Source: Promerops cafer
Taxonomy: Eukaryota > Chordata > Aves > Passeriformes > Nectariniidae
NCBI GenBank assembly: GCA_013398275.1
Contig: VZSE01002451.1
Coordinates: 431,776 to 495,775, forward strand
DNA: 64,000 nucleotides
Direction of reading: 5' to 3'
A program made the position numbers and the translations under genes. Below, piece by piece: positions 24,313 through 34,169 of this stretch. Within the stretch, counting starts at the first letter, position 1; each line of letters begins with the position of its first letter. The notes under the pieces were generated by a model, which was given only the letters and a program-made list of their open reading frames with translations, had not been told where the DNA came from and made no database searches.

Positions 24313-27300
24313 GTAGCATTGTGTAGATGGGATCTGGAATAGCTCTTCTGTGCTGCTCAGCTGTGCCCAGCTCCCTTTCCCATCTCCATCCAGTCCTGGA
24401 AAGAGCTGTTCATTTTTTTGGGGGGAAAACATATGTAAGTTGCTAAAGCCAGGCACAAAACCCATGCAGCTTTATACCTTCGAGAGGCAGGACTATTAAG
24501 TCAGAGAAGAGTTAGGACTATTTAAGAACAAACTGGACTTAAAGCTCATACTTTTTGCCTTTTTTCCCCTGGACATGGACAGGTACAGCCTCACCTTTCG
24601 TGCTGCAGCACTTGTAGCAATGTGTGTTCTGGGTCCACCTCAAACATTTCTTCTCTTTCTTCATCTTCAAAATAGAGCTGGAAAAAAAATGGGGGGGGTT
24701 ATTAAATGCCTAAGGTACATGAAGGAAAGCACTAAGCTGCTGAAAGCCCAATAACAGCACACCATTATCAGCTGGGGGTATATCAAACCTCTGTAGCTTG
24801 ACCTGGCTGTTGGATGCAAAATTCAGCAAGGCAGAAATTGGTTTGTGTGAATTCCAAGTTCTCCCTGTATAAGCCAGCTTAGGTTCTCCTGGCAGTGGCA
24901 GCAGAAAGGCAAAATACACAGGCTGTTCCCATGCTTTACAGGCAATCAATCCAAATCTGAGGGCTGCTTTTCAACAGGTGAAATGCAGCAATGTTATGAG
25001 ATAAACTGAGTGGGTTTAGAGGTATTTGAACAAAACAGAGTTGATTTAAGAGATTAAAACCCAGCAATGGTGCCTTAGACTGTAAATACACACAGGATTT
25101 AACCTGGAAAAGTACACAGCCACTGTCCTTCTGGACCTGTCTGCTCACTGTACACAGGGTTGTGTTGCTGCCTGGCACAGATGACACTGAAGTGGAAAAT
25201 GAAAAATAAACATTCTTATCTTTCTGTGTACAACTTCAGAAAAACTCTCAAAACCTGCTGCAGCCACAACCAACTCACAAGCCACCTTTGCTAAAGTGTT
25301 AATAGAGATAAATTATCTTGATCTGATTATGTGCTTAAGTAACTCCACTTAGTTCTGAAAATAAACGATTTTAAAAATAATATTTTCTTATTTGTATTGA
25401 GCAACTCCACGATGCAATTAAAAAGCCAGGCCACCTACCAGCTTGATGATTTAAATCTTACTAATTGTTACAAAGATGGAACCTAAGCAATATCTACAAA
25501 TACCTTCTGTCAAATACAGTGTAAGTGGAAGACAACTTCTATTTTCATAAGTGAATTCTGTCAACACATGTGGGCAATGTTTGAGTTTATAAGTGAGGGT
25601 AGCTCCCTTGTTTAACATCTGTGCACAGCAAACAGATGCCAACACTTTCATACCCTCAGAGCTGTGCGCTTTCTCACTCCAGAAATAACAAAAACCACAA
25701 CACAACAACACTGAAATTGAAGGAAAGTCAAACTTCTCACCTCAAGATTGTTGGGAAGGTACTTTTTTTCTAAATCCCAAGGAGGTAACTCAGCAAACAT
25801 CACCATTAAATGATCAATAAACCTAAAAGCCAAAATACACTTGGTCAGCTTAGACAAAGTGCTCAGCTTCAGTAACTTGTATACTTGCATTTGAACAATG
25901 GCAAAAATACATTAGCAAATTCAACAACACACTTGAAAATAAGTTTAGATCACCAGTAGTTCCTTCCCTTCAAACTCATCATTTTCCCAATGAATCCAAA
26001 GCCCTGCTGTAACTCAGGTTATTGGCTTCAAATCTGAGCAGCGCAGCAACAAATTATTTTTAACTTTATATTTTCACACTGAAAAATATGTCAAAAAAAA
26101 CACCCTGCATTTTGTCTAAAATGGATTTTCCTTTGACACAGTCCCACGCTTCAGCAGATCAGAGTGATGAGAATATGCCTGTGTCTCAAAGGCTTTTTTA
26201 TTTCAGCACTTGAGGAGTGCTGGGAGGCCAGTTTTTTCCTAAAAATCCATTTCCACTTCCTTTGGTCACAAAAAGGCACACTGAACACTACCATAAAAGT
26301 ACTACAACTTTAGCAACCTGCTTGCACTGTGATTTTAAGCCCTAAACTTACTAATAGATCTGAGGAATATGTCTTCCAACAAACAAAAAGTTATAAATTC
26401 CAAGTCTGTTTAACACTACAAGATCAGAAAGTGAAGTTGGCATCAAGGAGAGTGGAATTCTGAGCTTGCCAGTCACTCACAGTCTGAAAGGTCTGCAGCA
26501 CCTCAGTCAGATCTGCTGAAGGCCCTGAGGAGAACTCTCTGGGGTCACTGCTGGTTATTAGAGCTCCCCTTTGGAAGCTTTTAATAATTTTTAAGTTTAA
26601 CCTTTTTTTCTGAGACACCATGTTTGGAGGGCTTTGAAACAGCACCTTAATGAATCTCTAAAATCCACACGTGTGGATGGGTCCCAGGTATCCCTGGCCA
26701 CTAATTAATTACTGCTCTGAGCTTGCACTGCAGGCCCCTTTAGTCTCCCTGGCTAAATGAGATTGTCTGCACCATAAACTTAGGTAAATCACAGAATAAT
26801 TCAGGCTGGAGAGGACCTCAGGAGGTCATCCAGTGCAGCCTCCTGCTCAAAAGCAGGGCCAGCTGTGTGGTCAGAGATCTGGGACTGCTCCACCAGCATG
26901 GCAGTGTTTCACTTGCTGCCTGTTCTCATTTGCTCCAACTCCTCTTGTAAGCAAGAATGCTGCTGGCAGTGCATTTACCTGGAGCTCTCATGGAAAGCCA
27001 CAGTGAAATCTGTCTGCTCGTGCTCAGGGTACAGGAAGAGGACAGGCCAGTTCAGGCTGCCATCAGCATCTAAGTGCACCTTTGCCCCCGTGGCACTGTC
27101 AGAGTGGAAGCCATCTAAGCATATCTCAGCCAGGCCATCTGACACTTCCTCTTCTTCATCTGAAGGCTCAAAAACCAGCTTGATATTTCTTTCCTGGAAG
27201 GGATGGAGGGAAAAGACCAAAAACCAAGTAAAAATCAGTTATGGTGGGGAGAATAAGAACAGAAAATCAGCAGTCGGTAAAAGGTCAAATTTTGTTGCTC

Positions 27301-30300
27301 TTGTTAATGAGTCAGCTCCTCAACATGCCATCCAAAGCTCTCCCACAGTGTCAGACTCAGGTTACTGGACTTCCCAGCAGAATCCAGAACCTCAGCCAGA
27401 CACCCAGACTCCTCATAAACAAATGAGGAGAGGTGGGAATCCAGAGGAGCCCACACGTGGAGAGAAGAGCCTGAGAAAACATGTGGAAAGGGATGCATCT
27501 AAAATCCTTTTCTCTAGGCCCTGCCAGGCATCAAGGTGCAACTACAAGGTGCAACTACACACAGCAGCTCCTGAGAACATCTACTCTTTCAGAGAACTGA
27601 AGAAAGCTCACCCTTCCCTTGGAAAGACAACAGCAGAAGAGATCTGACTGCATTTAAGAGCCCCAAATATTTTAATGTAGTTTAAACATTCACTGAGGAA
27701 GGAGAGGATCCAGGACTGATTCCCTCCTCTACCCTATTGAATGGTTATCTTCTGTTCTTCCACAGAATTAATGCCTGTGGGCAGCAAAGAAAGCCAGGTT
27801 CATTGGGCTGACGTGGTGCTACAGCAGCCAGAGCACTCACAAAGCTCAGCCCATCTCCTAGCACTGGGTCTGTAATTTGCATTAGTTGCCACCTGAAATA
27901 CAGAAAGCTGGGAGGTGGGGCTAGAGCCATGCAGACCTGGAGAATCATGGTTTTAACTCCTTTTTTTTTTTTTTTTTTTGCTCTATCCCTCAAAAGCCAA
28001 TGTATGAGAATCAACTTCTAGAGAAAAATGAGTGAGCCCTTAAAAAAACCCCAAACCACACAAAACCAGCCCCTCTCAGAGACTCACCTTTATTGCTGCA
28101 AGCAACATTTCCTTCTGACACTGCTCTTTGCTCTCCATCAGCTTTGCTTTCCTGGCATCCTGCTCCTGAGCTCGCTGCAGGGAGGGGAAGGATGCACCGT
28201 GGTCACACAGAGCAGCTCAGTGCCCAGCACTGCTCTCCCCTGACCACGGGTGGAGAAATCAGTTTGGGTGCCCAGGAAGGTCCCCTCCAGCTCCTTCCCC
28301 TGCACATCCCAACACACAACACACGGAAGCACCACTCCATCCTGTCTGGGGACATCACACAACACTGAAACCCAGAGGGAGCACCCTCCCTCCAAGGATC
28401 CCAAAGAGGCAAGCACTGCAGATGCCAGCCTGCCTTCATACTCACCTGTAATTTGTCAGCTTTAGCCCTCATTTCCACAAGCTTTTTCTCCTTTGAGTCT
28501 ATTTGCAGGCCTTCTTCACACCATGCTATTGCTTCCAAGAAATTCTTTAGCTCCATGTGACAGAGAGCTCCTGGAAGGATTAATATTGTAATTTTCCAGT
28601 GTTGGAGTCAGTGTACAACTACTACAAAAGTGGTGATTATACAGCGTTAGGCCTGGTGCTTCTGCACTAAACTTTCTTGCCTTGCGTGGTCATGTTCAAC
28701 CAGAAACTTCCAGCAGATCAGTTGAGAAGAAAATTTAAAATATTTCATCAGTTCTTATACCACTTAGTCACAGAAATCAGCAGAATTATGCTAAAAGCGT
28801 CTGTTACAAACAAAATTTTATCACTGTAATTAACATTTCAGTATTTGTCTTGTTAGGAAAAATAAAAGGGGGATTTCTATGGAGTGGGAAAAAAGAACAG
28901 ACCCCAAAACCAGTATTGTGGAAAACAGGAAAAGTTATGCTGTACTCCACAGAAATGGGTCCAGTGCCTCTTATCGATATAGGAGATGAAGAACAAAAGG
29001 ATATTTTGATTGAAAATACAAAGCAAAAGGCAGAGCTCTGTTTTGGGGAGAAACAGCAATAACAAGTGAAGAGATCTCTTCCAGCAACTCCTTTCCCTTT
29101 CTGAAATGAATTCTGTCCTGAAACAAAGTATGATGCCCGCTCACAGTAATTTAAGCTCTATAAACACAATTATTACACACCCAGAAACACGCAGGGAAAT
29201 AAAGCAACAAGTAACAACAGCAGCACAATCAGTAAAGTTAACATCAGCCAAGTGCTTGGAAAGGATGGCCCTCGTGCTCCACACAGCAGCAGCAGCTTTA
29301 CCTCTCACCTCTTATGATGGCTTTGAGATGGGTGGGCTTCAGCTTTTTGGCTTGGATGGCGTCATTCAGAGCAGAGCGGTAGTTACCTGTAAAGCAAGTA
29401 AAAGTGCTCAGAACCTTTCACTTGTACTCAAAATCCAGCCAGATACCAAGGTGACAACAACAGTTTTTGCAGAGACCCTGTAATTCACTGTTTCTGCAAT
29501 CACAGCGAGGTGAGAGGAGGGTAAAAAAAGGGCAAACTAAGAAGTGAAAGGACAGGGATCAATCACACAGGTGAGAGGTGAATAACATGGTGTGAGCAGA
29601 GCACCTCCCTGCTGCAACACACAGGAGCACTGAAAGGCCCAGAACACCTTCCCTGCTGCATGGGCACTGTTGGTTGGATGGTGGTAGCTGTTAAGAGAGT
29701 CACAGAATTATTAGGGTTGGTAAACACCTCCAAGATCATCAAGTAATGGTTTTAAATTAAATGAGGGGAGACTTACACTAGATATAAGGAAGAAATTGTT
29801 TACAGTGAGAGTGCTGAGGCACTGACAGAAGTTGTCCAGAGAGGTGGTAGGAGCCCCATCCTTGGAAACATTCAAGGCCAGGCTGGCCAGGGCTCTGAAC
29901 AAACTTGTTTAGTTGAAGATGTCACTGCTCCTTGCAGAGGGGTTGGACCAGACGGCCTTTAAAGGTCCCTTCCAACCCAAACTAGTCTATGATCCCAAAA
30001 CCCGCTGGTTTTGCCCTGTGCTGGAGCCAAGGCTCGAGCAGCTGGAAGGAACAAACCCTGCACGCAGGCACGTGCTGAAGTGAGCCAGGTCTTCAGGGTT
30101 CAAGGAGTCTCCTTCTCATGGATAAGCTATCATAAAAACCAAAATAAACAAAAAGCAAAGCCCACACGGGGAGGAAACGCAGCCGTGGAGGGCGGAGCCG
30201 CGTTCCCCGGCGGTCGGAGGCCCCTTACCCAAGTGGAAATGTGCAGCCGCCCGGTTCGTGAGCAGCACCGCGTCCAGCTCCGCGTCCCCGCACCGCCTCC

Positions 30301-30738
30301 GCAGCCCCTCCGAGTAGGCGGCCACCGCTCTCCCGTAGTCCTTCTCCTTGAAGTACTCGTTCCCTTCGTTCTTGTACATCCTGGCCAGCTCTGCGGGGAC
30401 GCGGCGGGGTCAGGGTGGGCCAGGGACACCCCGAGCCCGGCCCGGCGGGGCAGCGCCGCGCGGTGCGCACCTGCGGGGCTCCGCTCCTCGTCGAACAGCA
30501 GCGACTGCACGCAGGCGAGCTCGGGCTGCCGCGCCGCGTCGATCTCGGCCGGGCAGCGCTTCATGAACATGGGGATGGCCTCCAGCTCCTGCGGACGGAC
30601 AGACGGACACACACACAGCGCCCTGAGCTCGGCCCGCCCGGCCCCGCGCCCGGCGCCGCCGCCTCACCTGCTCCCACGTGTCGGGGTGCAGCGCTCCCCG
30701 GTACCGCGGCGCCTCCGGGGCTCCGCACACGCCGTCCT
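23593..30738 (-). CDS. TTC4: TTC4, tetratricopeptide repeat protein 4 (HSP90 co-chaperone); 5' end incomplete
   Basis: TTC4 is a TPR co-chaperone (yeast relative Cns1) that binds the HSP90 and HSP70 C-termini. Ten exons in transcript order: 30738-30668 (partial), 30588-30471, 30390-30229, 29386-29309, 28570-28446, 28174-28088, 27193-26979, 25822-25741, 24677-24595, 23692-23593. Phases agree and all junctions are GT-AG. Landmarks are ELACVQSLLFDEERSP (exon 2), YKNEGNEYFKEKDYGRAV and LLTNRAAAHFHLG (TPR, exon 3), LNDAIQAKKLKPTHLKAIIR (exon 4), CEEGLQIDSKEKKL (exon 5), NWPVLFLYPEHEQTDF (exon 7) and FIDHLMVMF (exon 8). The protein ends GKKVHRL at the stop in 23593-23595. The first codon is not visible. 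The frame reaches the N at 30739 after DGVCGAPEAPRYRG, and human has only about 14 more residues, so the Met probably lies at or just beyond the N. Exon 9 starts with one residue (Leu) that I do not expect from human. Human TTC4 is on the strand opposite to PARS2; here both are on minus. Confidence 0.93.
26789..26863 (-). mobile_element. CR1 LINE fragment (3' end) in a TTC4 intron
   Basis: The plus strand reads tcacagaataattcaggctg, then gaggacctcaggaggtcatc, then cctcctgctcaaaagcaggg. This is the reverse complement of the CR1 3' terminus. The fragment is about 75 bp and ends 115 bp from TTC4 exon 7. Confidence 0.75.
29744..29996 (+). mobile_element. CR1 LINE fragment with 3' terminus, TTC4 intron 4
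   Basis: Contains the usual CR1 3' landmarks in order: ataaggaagaaattgttta, gagaggtggtaggagcccca, ggaaacattcaaggccaggc, gttggaccagacggcctttaaaggt cut by point changes, and cccttccaaccc, ending in ctatgatcc. It is antisense to TTC4. Confidence 0.88.
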
Positions 30739-30739
30739 N
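30739..30739. other. Single N at the 5' edge of TTC4 exon 1
   Basis: One undetermined base exactly where the TTC4 coding frame meets a GC-rich 34-bp repeat. Single Ns also occur at 49269 and 61962, each in extreme GC-rich sequence. They may mark collapsed gaps rather than one unread base. Confidence 0.7.
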
Positions 30740-30740
30740 C

Positions 30741-30860
30741 GGCACCGGCACTCGACCCGCCCCGGCATCCCACCGGCACCGGCACTCGACCCGCCCCGGC
30801 ATCCCACCGGCACCGGCACCGGCACTCGACCCGCCCCGGCATCCCACCGGCACCGGCGTC
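30741..30860. repeat. 34-bp GC-rich tandem repeat at the TTC4 5' end
   Basis: Three units of 34 bp (ggcactcgacccgccccggc followed by atcccaccggcacc) start at 30747, 30781 and 30821. The third is offset by an extra ggcacc. The array touches the N at 30739 and TTC4 exon 1, so it lies in the 5' UTR or promoter. Frames stay open through it on both strands because it lacks stop codons. Confidence 0.85.
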
Positions 30861-30965
30861 CCACCCTCCCCCGCCTCAATCCCGGCCCCGAGCGGCCCCG
30901 GCATCTCACAAGCCTCGGCATCAGCCCCGGCCCCACTCCTTTCGACCCACCGCCCCGCCCCAGCG

Positions 30966-31175
30966 GGGATATTAGGAAAAAGTTGTTCATCGGAAGGGCT
31001 GTCAGGCATTGGAGCAGCCTGCTCAGGGAAGTGATGGAGTCACCATCCCTGGAGAGATTTAACAGGCAGTGGATATAGCACCTGGGGACACGGGTTAGTG
31101 GTGGCCTTGGCGGCTCAGGTTAATGGCTGCACTCAATGATCTTAAAGGCCTTTTCCAACCTAAACGATTCTGTGA
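30966..31175 (+). mobile_element. CR1 LINE fragment between TTC4 and PARS2
   Basis: Shows CR1 3' landmarks: ttaggaaaaagttgttcatc, ggctgtcaggcattggagca, tcaccatccctggagagatt, gatcttaaaggccttttcca and the terminus cgattctgtgac. About 210 bp, sense on plus, so antisense to both neighbouring genes. Confidence 0.85.
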
Positions 31176-31176
31176 C

Positions 31177-31182
31177 TTTATT
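31177..31182 (-). terminator. Candidate PARS2 polyadenylation signal
   Basis: AATAAA on minus (tttatt on plus), 620 bp past the PARS2 stop, directly abutting the 3' terminus of the CR1 copy. If used, the CR1 element marks the boundary between the PARS2 end and the TTC4 promoter. Confidence 0.35.
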
Positions 31183-31801
31183 ACAGTGGCACCACTGTTG
31201 CTCGTGATCTCTAGATCTCAGACCGAGGCCCTGTGGCACAGGGTGAGGTGAGCCCCTCCAAGCAGCTCCCTGTCCCGTCAGTGCTGCTGGGATGGCACCA
31301 AGCCATTCCTCGTGGGAGCCCCGGGGCCTGCCATGGCTTCCACCTTCATGGGACCCGGCTGTTCCCAAAGAGATGCAAACAGGGGAAAGTCACCTTCCTT
31401 TGTCTCTCTTAGAGTCCTTCATGCTGAGAACGTGGCAGCGAGGGGAGCTCTCCTGTCCCCCTGTGCAGCTTTGGCTGTCCTGTGCTCTTGACTGAGGCCA
31501 TGGCCAGTCTGTCCCTGCCAGGCAGGGAGGGGACAGCCCTGCCAGTGCTCCCATGGCCACACGAGGCTGCAAGTGCTGGAAAAAGCAGCTTCCAGGGAGC
31601 TGTACCCAAAGGGAGGAACGTCCCCAGCCCTGTGGGATAATGTGGGCTGATTCCAGCTCAGCCTCAGCACCCGGCGCACCTACAGGACACCGTGGCTGGA
31701 TCTGACGTGAGCTGGATTTGCCTCTGCTCACCCAGAGCCATCGCCAGGGCTGCTCAGATAAACTCACTGCAGCAGAGATGACGGATTCAGAGAGGAGACG
31801 T

Positions 31802-33214
31802 TTAAGGGACTTGCACTTTACTCAGCAGCTCTATGACCCCTTCTTTGGTGAGGAACAAAACCTCGCTGGCGTTCTGATTCCAAACCTCAAAGACCGGGGG
31901 GTCCTCGCAGACCCTCTTCCCAGCCACGACCACGTAGGGATAGCCCAGCCTTTTGGCATCCTTCAGCCTTTTGCCGATGGTCAGCTGGCTCCGGTCGTCC
32001 AGCATCGAGTCGCCAGCGAGGTGGGGCAGCGCTTCGGCCAGGTCATCGTAGACCCGCTCCAGCAGCACCGCTCCCTCCTCCTCCTCCTTGCTGCCCCTCT
32101 TGGGGGGGATGAAGCAGAGCTGGTAGGGCGCGATGAGGCTCGGCCAGCGGATGCCGTCCTCAGTGGAGAGCACCTCGATGGAGGCCGCCAGGATGCGCGT
32201 GACGCCCAGGCCGTAGCAGCCCATTTCTGCCAGCTGGGGTTTGTTCTCGGCGGAGGAGAAGACGGCGTTGGCGACGGAAGAGTACTTGGTGCCCAGGTAA
32301 AACGTGTGCCCCACCTCGATCCCTTTGGTCTCGGTGAGTCTCTCCCTGCACGTGGGGCACGAGGTTTGCTCCCCGTTTAGCGTCTCCACATTGGCTGCGA
32401 AATGTCCCCGAGGGCACAGCACCAGCCTGTCCTCGCCGACGTCTGCCGGGAGCTGGAACTCGTGGGACGTGGTGCCGCCGATGCTGCCCGTGGCCGCCTG
32501 CACCTTGACGAAGGGCAGGCCCAGGCGGGTGAAGAGGCTGCAGTAGGCGTCGCACACCTGCTCGTAGGTGCACCGAGCCGCCTCCTCGGAGGTGTCGAAG
32601 GTGTACATGTCCTTCATGTAGAACTCCCGGCTGCGCAGCAGACCGAAGCGGGGCTTGGGCTCGTCCCGGAACTTCCTGGTGACCTGGTAGAGGCGCAGCG
32701 GGAGCTGCTTGTAGGACAGGCCGCTCTGCGAGGCCACCAGCGCCGTCACCACCTCCTCGTGCGTGGGGCCCAGGCAGTAGCCGTGGTTGTGCCGATCCAG
32801 CAGGCGGAAGAGCTCCGGCCCCATCTGGTCCCAGCGGCCGCTGGCGCGCCACAGCTCGGCCGAGCACAGGCTGGGCAGGTTCAGCTTCTGGCCACCCACG
32901 GCCTGCATCTCCTCGTCCATCACCTTGATCAGCTTCTCCATGGCGCGGACGGTGGGCGGCAGGTAGCAGTAGCAGCCGGGGCTGGTGGGATGGATGAGTC
33001 CCCCCTGCAGCATCAGCCGCTGGCTGCGGCAGGTGGGCTCCCCGGGCCGGCCCTCGGACCCAGCCTGGCCACCCACGGGCAGGGCCAGCGGCTGGAAGAG
33101 CTGCGAGAGCCGCAGGCGCCTGGCCCTGCCCGGGGTGCCACCGTGCCGGGCCCTGATCCCGCGCTGCCGGGCGCCCAGCGCCGGGAGATGGCACCTCCTC
33201 AGCAAGGCCTCCAT
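31802..33214 (-). CDS. PARS2: PARS2, mitochondrial prolyl-tRNA synthetase
   Basis: Charges mitochondrial tRNA(Pro) with proline in the matrix. One uninterrupted coding exon gives 470 residues (human 475). Class II synthetase landmarks are the CLGPTHEE segment (147-154), motif 2 FRDEPKPRFGLLRSREFYM (182-200) and motif 3 GCYGLGVTRILAA (332-344). The C-terminal anticodon-binding region covers about 365-470, with LLDDR-like MLDDRSQLTIG (404-414). The first about 40 residues are rich in Arg and poor in acidic residues, as expected for a mitochondrial presequence. I chose the Met at 33214 because MEALLRRC aligns with the human start. The frame stays open another 255 bp upstream, but an acceptor (ctccgcag) just before 33233 shows that this is intron. 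A cysteine cluster keeps C267, C286 and C289, but the position expected to be the second cysteine is Gly270. Confidence 0.96.
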   Translation of the reverse strand: MEALLRRCHLPALGARQRGIRARHGGTPGRARRLRLSQLFQPLALPVGGQAGSEGRPGEPTCRSQRLMLQGGLIHPTSPGCYCYLPPTVRAMEKLIKVMDEEMQAVGGQKLNLPSLCSAELWRASGRWDQMGPELFRLLDRHNHGYCLGPTHEEVVTALVASQSGLSYKQLPLRLYQVTRKFRDEPKPRFGLLRSREFYMKDMYTFDTSEEAARCTYEQVCDAYCSLFTRLGLPFVKVQAATGSIGGTTSHEFQLPADVGEDRLVLCPRGHFAANVETLNGEQTSCPTCRERLTETKGIEVGHTFYLGTKYSSVANAVFSSAENKPQLAEMGCYGLGVTRILAASIEVLSTEDGIRWPSLIAPYQLCFIPPKRGSKEEEEGAVLLERVYDDLAEALPHLAGDSMLDDRSQLTIGKRLKDAKRLGYPYVVVAGKRVCEDPPVFEVWNQNASEVLFLTKEGVIELLSKVQVP

Positions 33215-33299
33215 GGCGGGGACGGAGAGGGCCCTGCGGAGGGACAGAGCAGGGGTCAGCGCTGACCGCACAGCACGGGTCTGTGGCCAGCTGACACCT

Positions 33300-33990
33300 A
33301 CGTACGTGCGCCAGAGCTGACAGGCACCCACACACCTGGGGGCACGCACGGGAAGGCTCTCCGGGATGCACAGGTACCCCTGCGCAGACAGGTGAATGCT
33401 GCACAGGCACACCTGCACGCCCGTGCACATGCAGCCAGGTGCACACACCTGCACGGCCTCCCGGCACACAGGTACCCCATCACACCTGAGTGCTGCCCGG
33501 CGCGTTCACACGCCCCCGCACAGCTTGTGGGACACGCAGGTACCCGGACACGGACGTGCACGGACGCGGCACGGGCACGCCCGCACACACACGCGGCTGC
33601 ACACGCAGGAACACCTTCCGGGATGGACAGGTACCCCTGCACGGTCACGGACACGTGGGAATGCCGCGGGGAAACACCTGAGCGCACACAAACGGGCACA
33701 CACACCTGAGCACACACACATGTACACACACACACCCACACACACCCACACACACACACACACACACGCACACACACCTGAGCGCACACAAACGGGCACA
33801 CGCACACACCTGAGCGCACACTCACACACACCTGAGCACATACACGTGCACATACACATACACATGCACACACACACACACACCTGAGCGCACACTCGCG
33901 CACACCTGAGCGCACACTCACACGTGCACACTCACACGTGCACACTCACTCGTGCACACTCACGCGCGTGCCCACGCACACTCGCGCGCG
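33300..33990. repeat. CA-rich composite satellite in PARS2 intron 1
   Basis: ACAC tracts alternate with a recurrent acacctgagcgcaca motif (near 33675, 33775, 33805, 33882 and 33905), cacctgcac and acgtgcacac variants. A pure (CA)n core lies at about 33725-33772. Open frames on both strands here encode only His-Thr or Cys-Val repeats and are not genes. Confidence 0.9.
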
Positions 33991-33991
33991 C

Positions 33992-34160
33992 ACTTACACC
34001 CGCGGGGGCGCGCGCCCGGCCCCGCCGGCGCGGCCAATGGGGAGCCCCTCCCTGTCACGTGGGCGGACACACGCGGAAGATGGGCGGTGCGCGCTGCTCT
34101 CTATGGTTCCGCCGGGCGCGGCGGGCGCCGCCCGCCGGCCGGGAGGAGTGTGTGCAGCGG
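33992..34160 (-). promoter_or_regulatory. PARS2: PARS2 CpG promoter and probable non-coding exon 1
   Basis: A perfect minus-strand donor GTAAGT lies at 33997-33992, so a non-coding exon ending at 33998 could splice to the acceptor before 33233. This matches the human layout of a 5' UTR exon followed by a single coding exon. The region to about 34150 is very GC- and CpG-rich and includes a CCAAT pentamer at 34034-34038. The transcription start cannot be fixed from sequence alone. Confidence 0.5.
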
Positions 34161-34169
34161 TGGGTGGCA

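Noticed and set aside
30011..31078. 355-codon plus-strand open frame
   Set aside because: It runs antisense through TTC4 exons, the 34-bp repeat, an N and a CR1 fragment; an artefact of GC-rich sequence.
33215..33469. N-terminal extension of PARS2 (frame open for 85 more codons)
   Set aside because: A consensus acceptor lies just before 33233, the extension is composed of CA-repeat sequence, and the Met at 33214 aligns with the known start.
33298..33945. Cys-Val-rich and His-Thr-rich long open frames on both strands
   Set aside because: They are translations of the (CA)n-type satellite, which lacks stop codons; no real protein.
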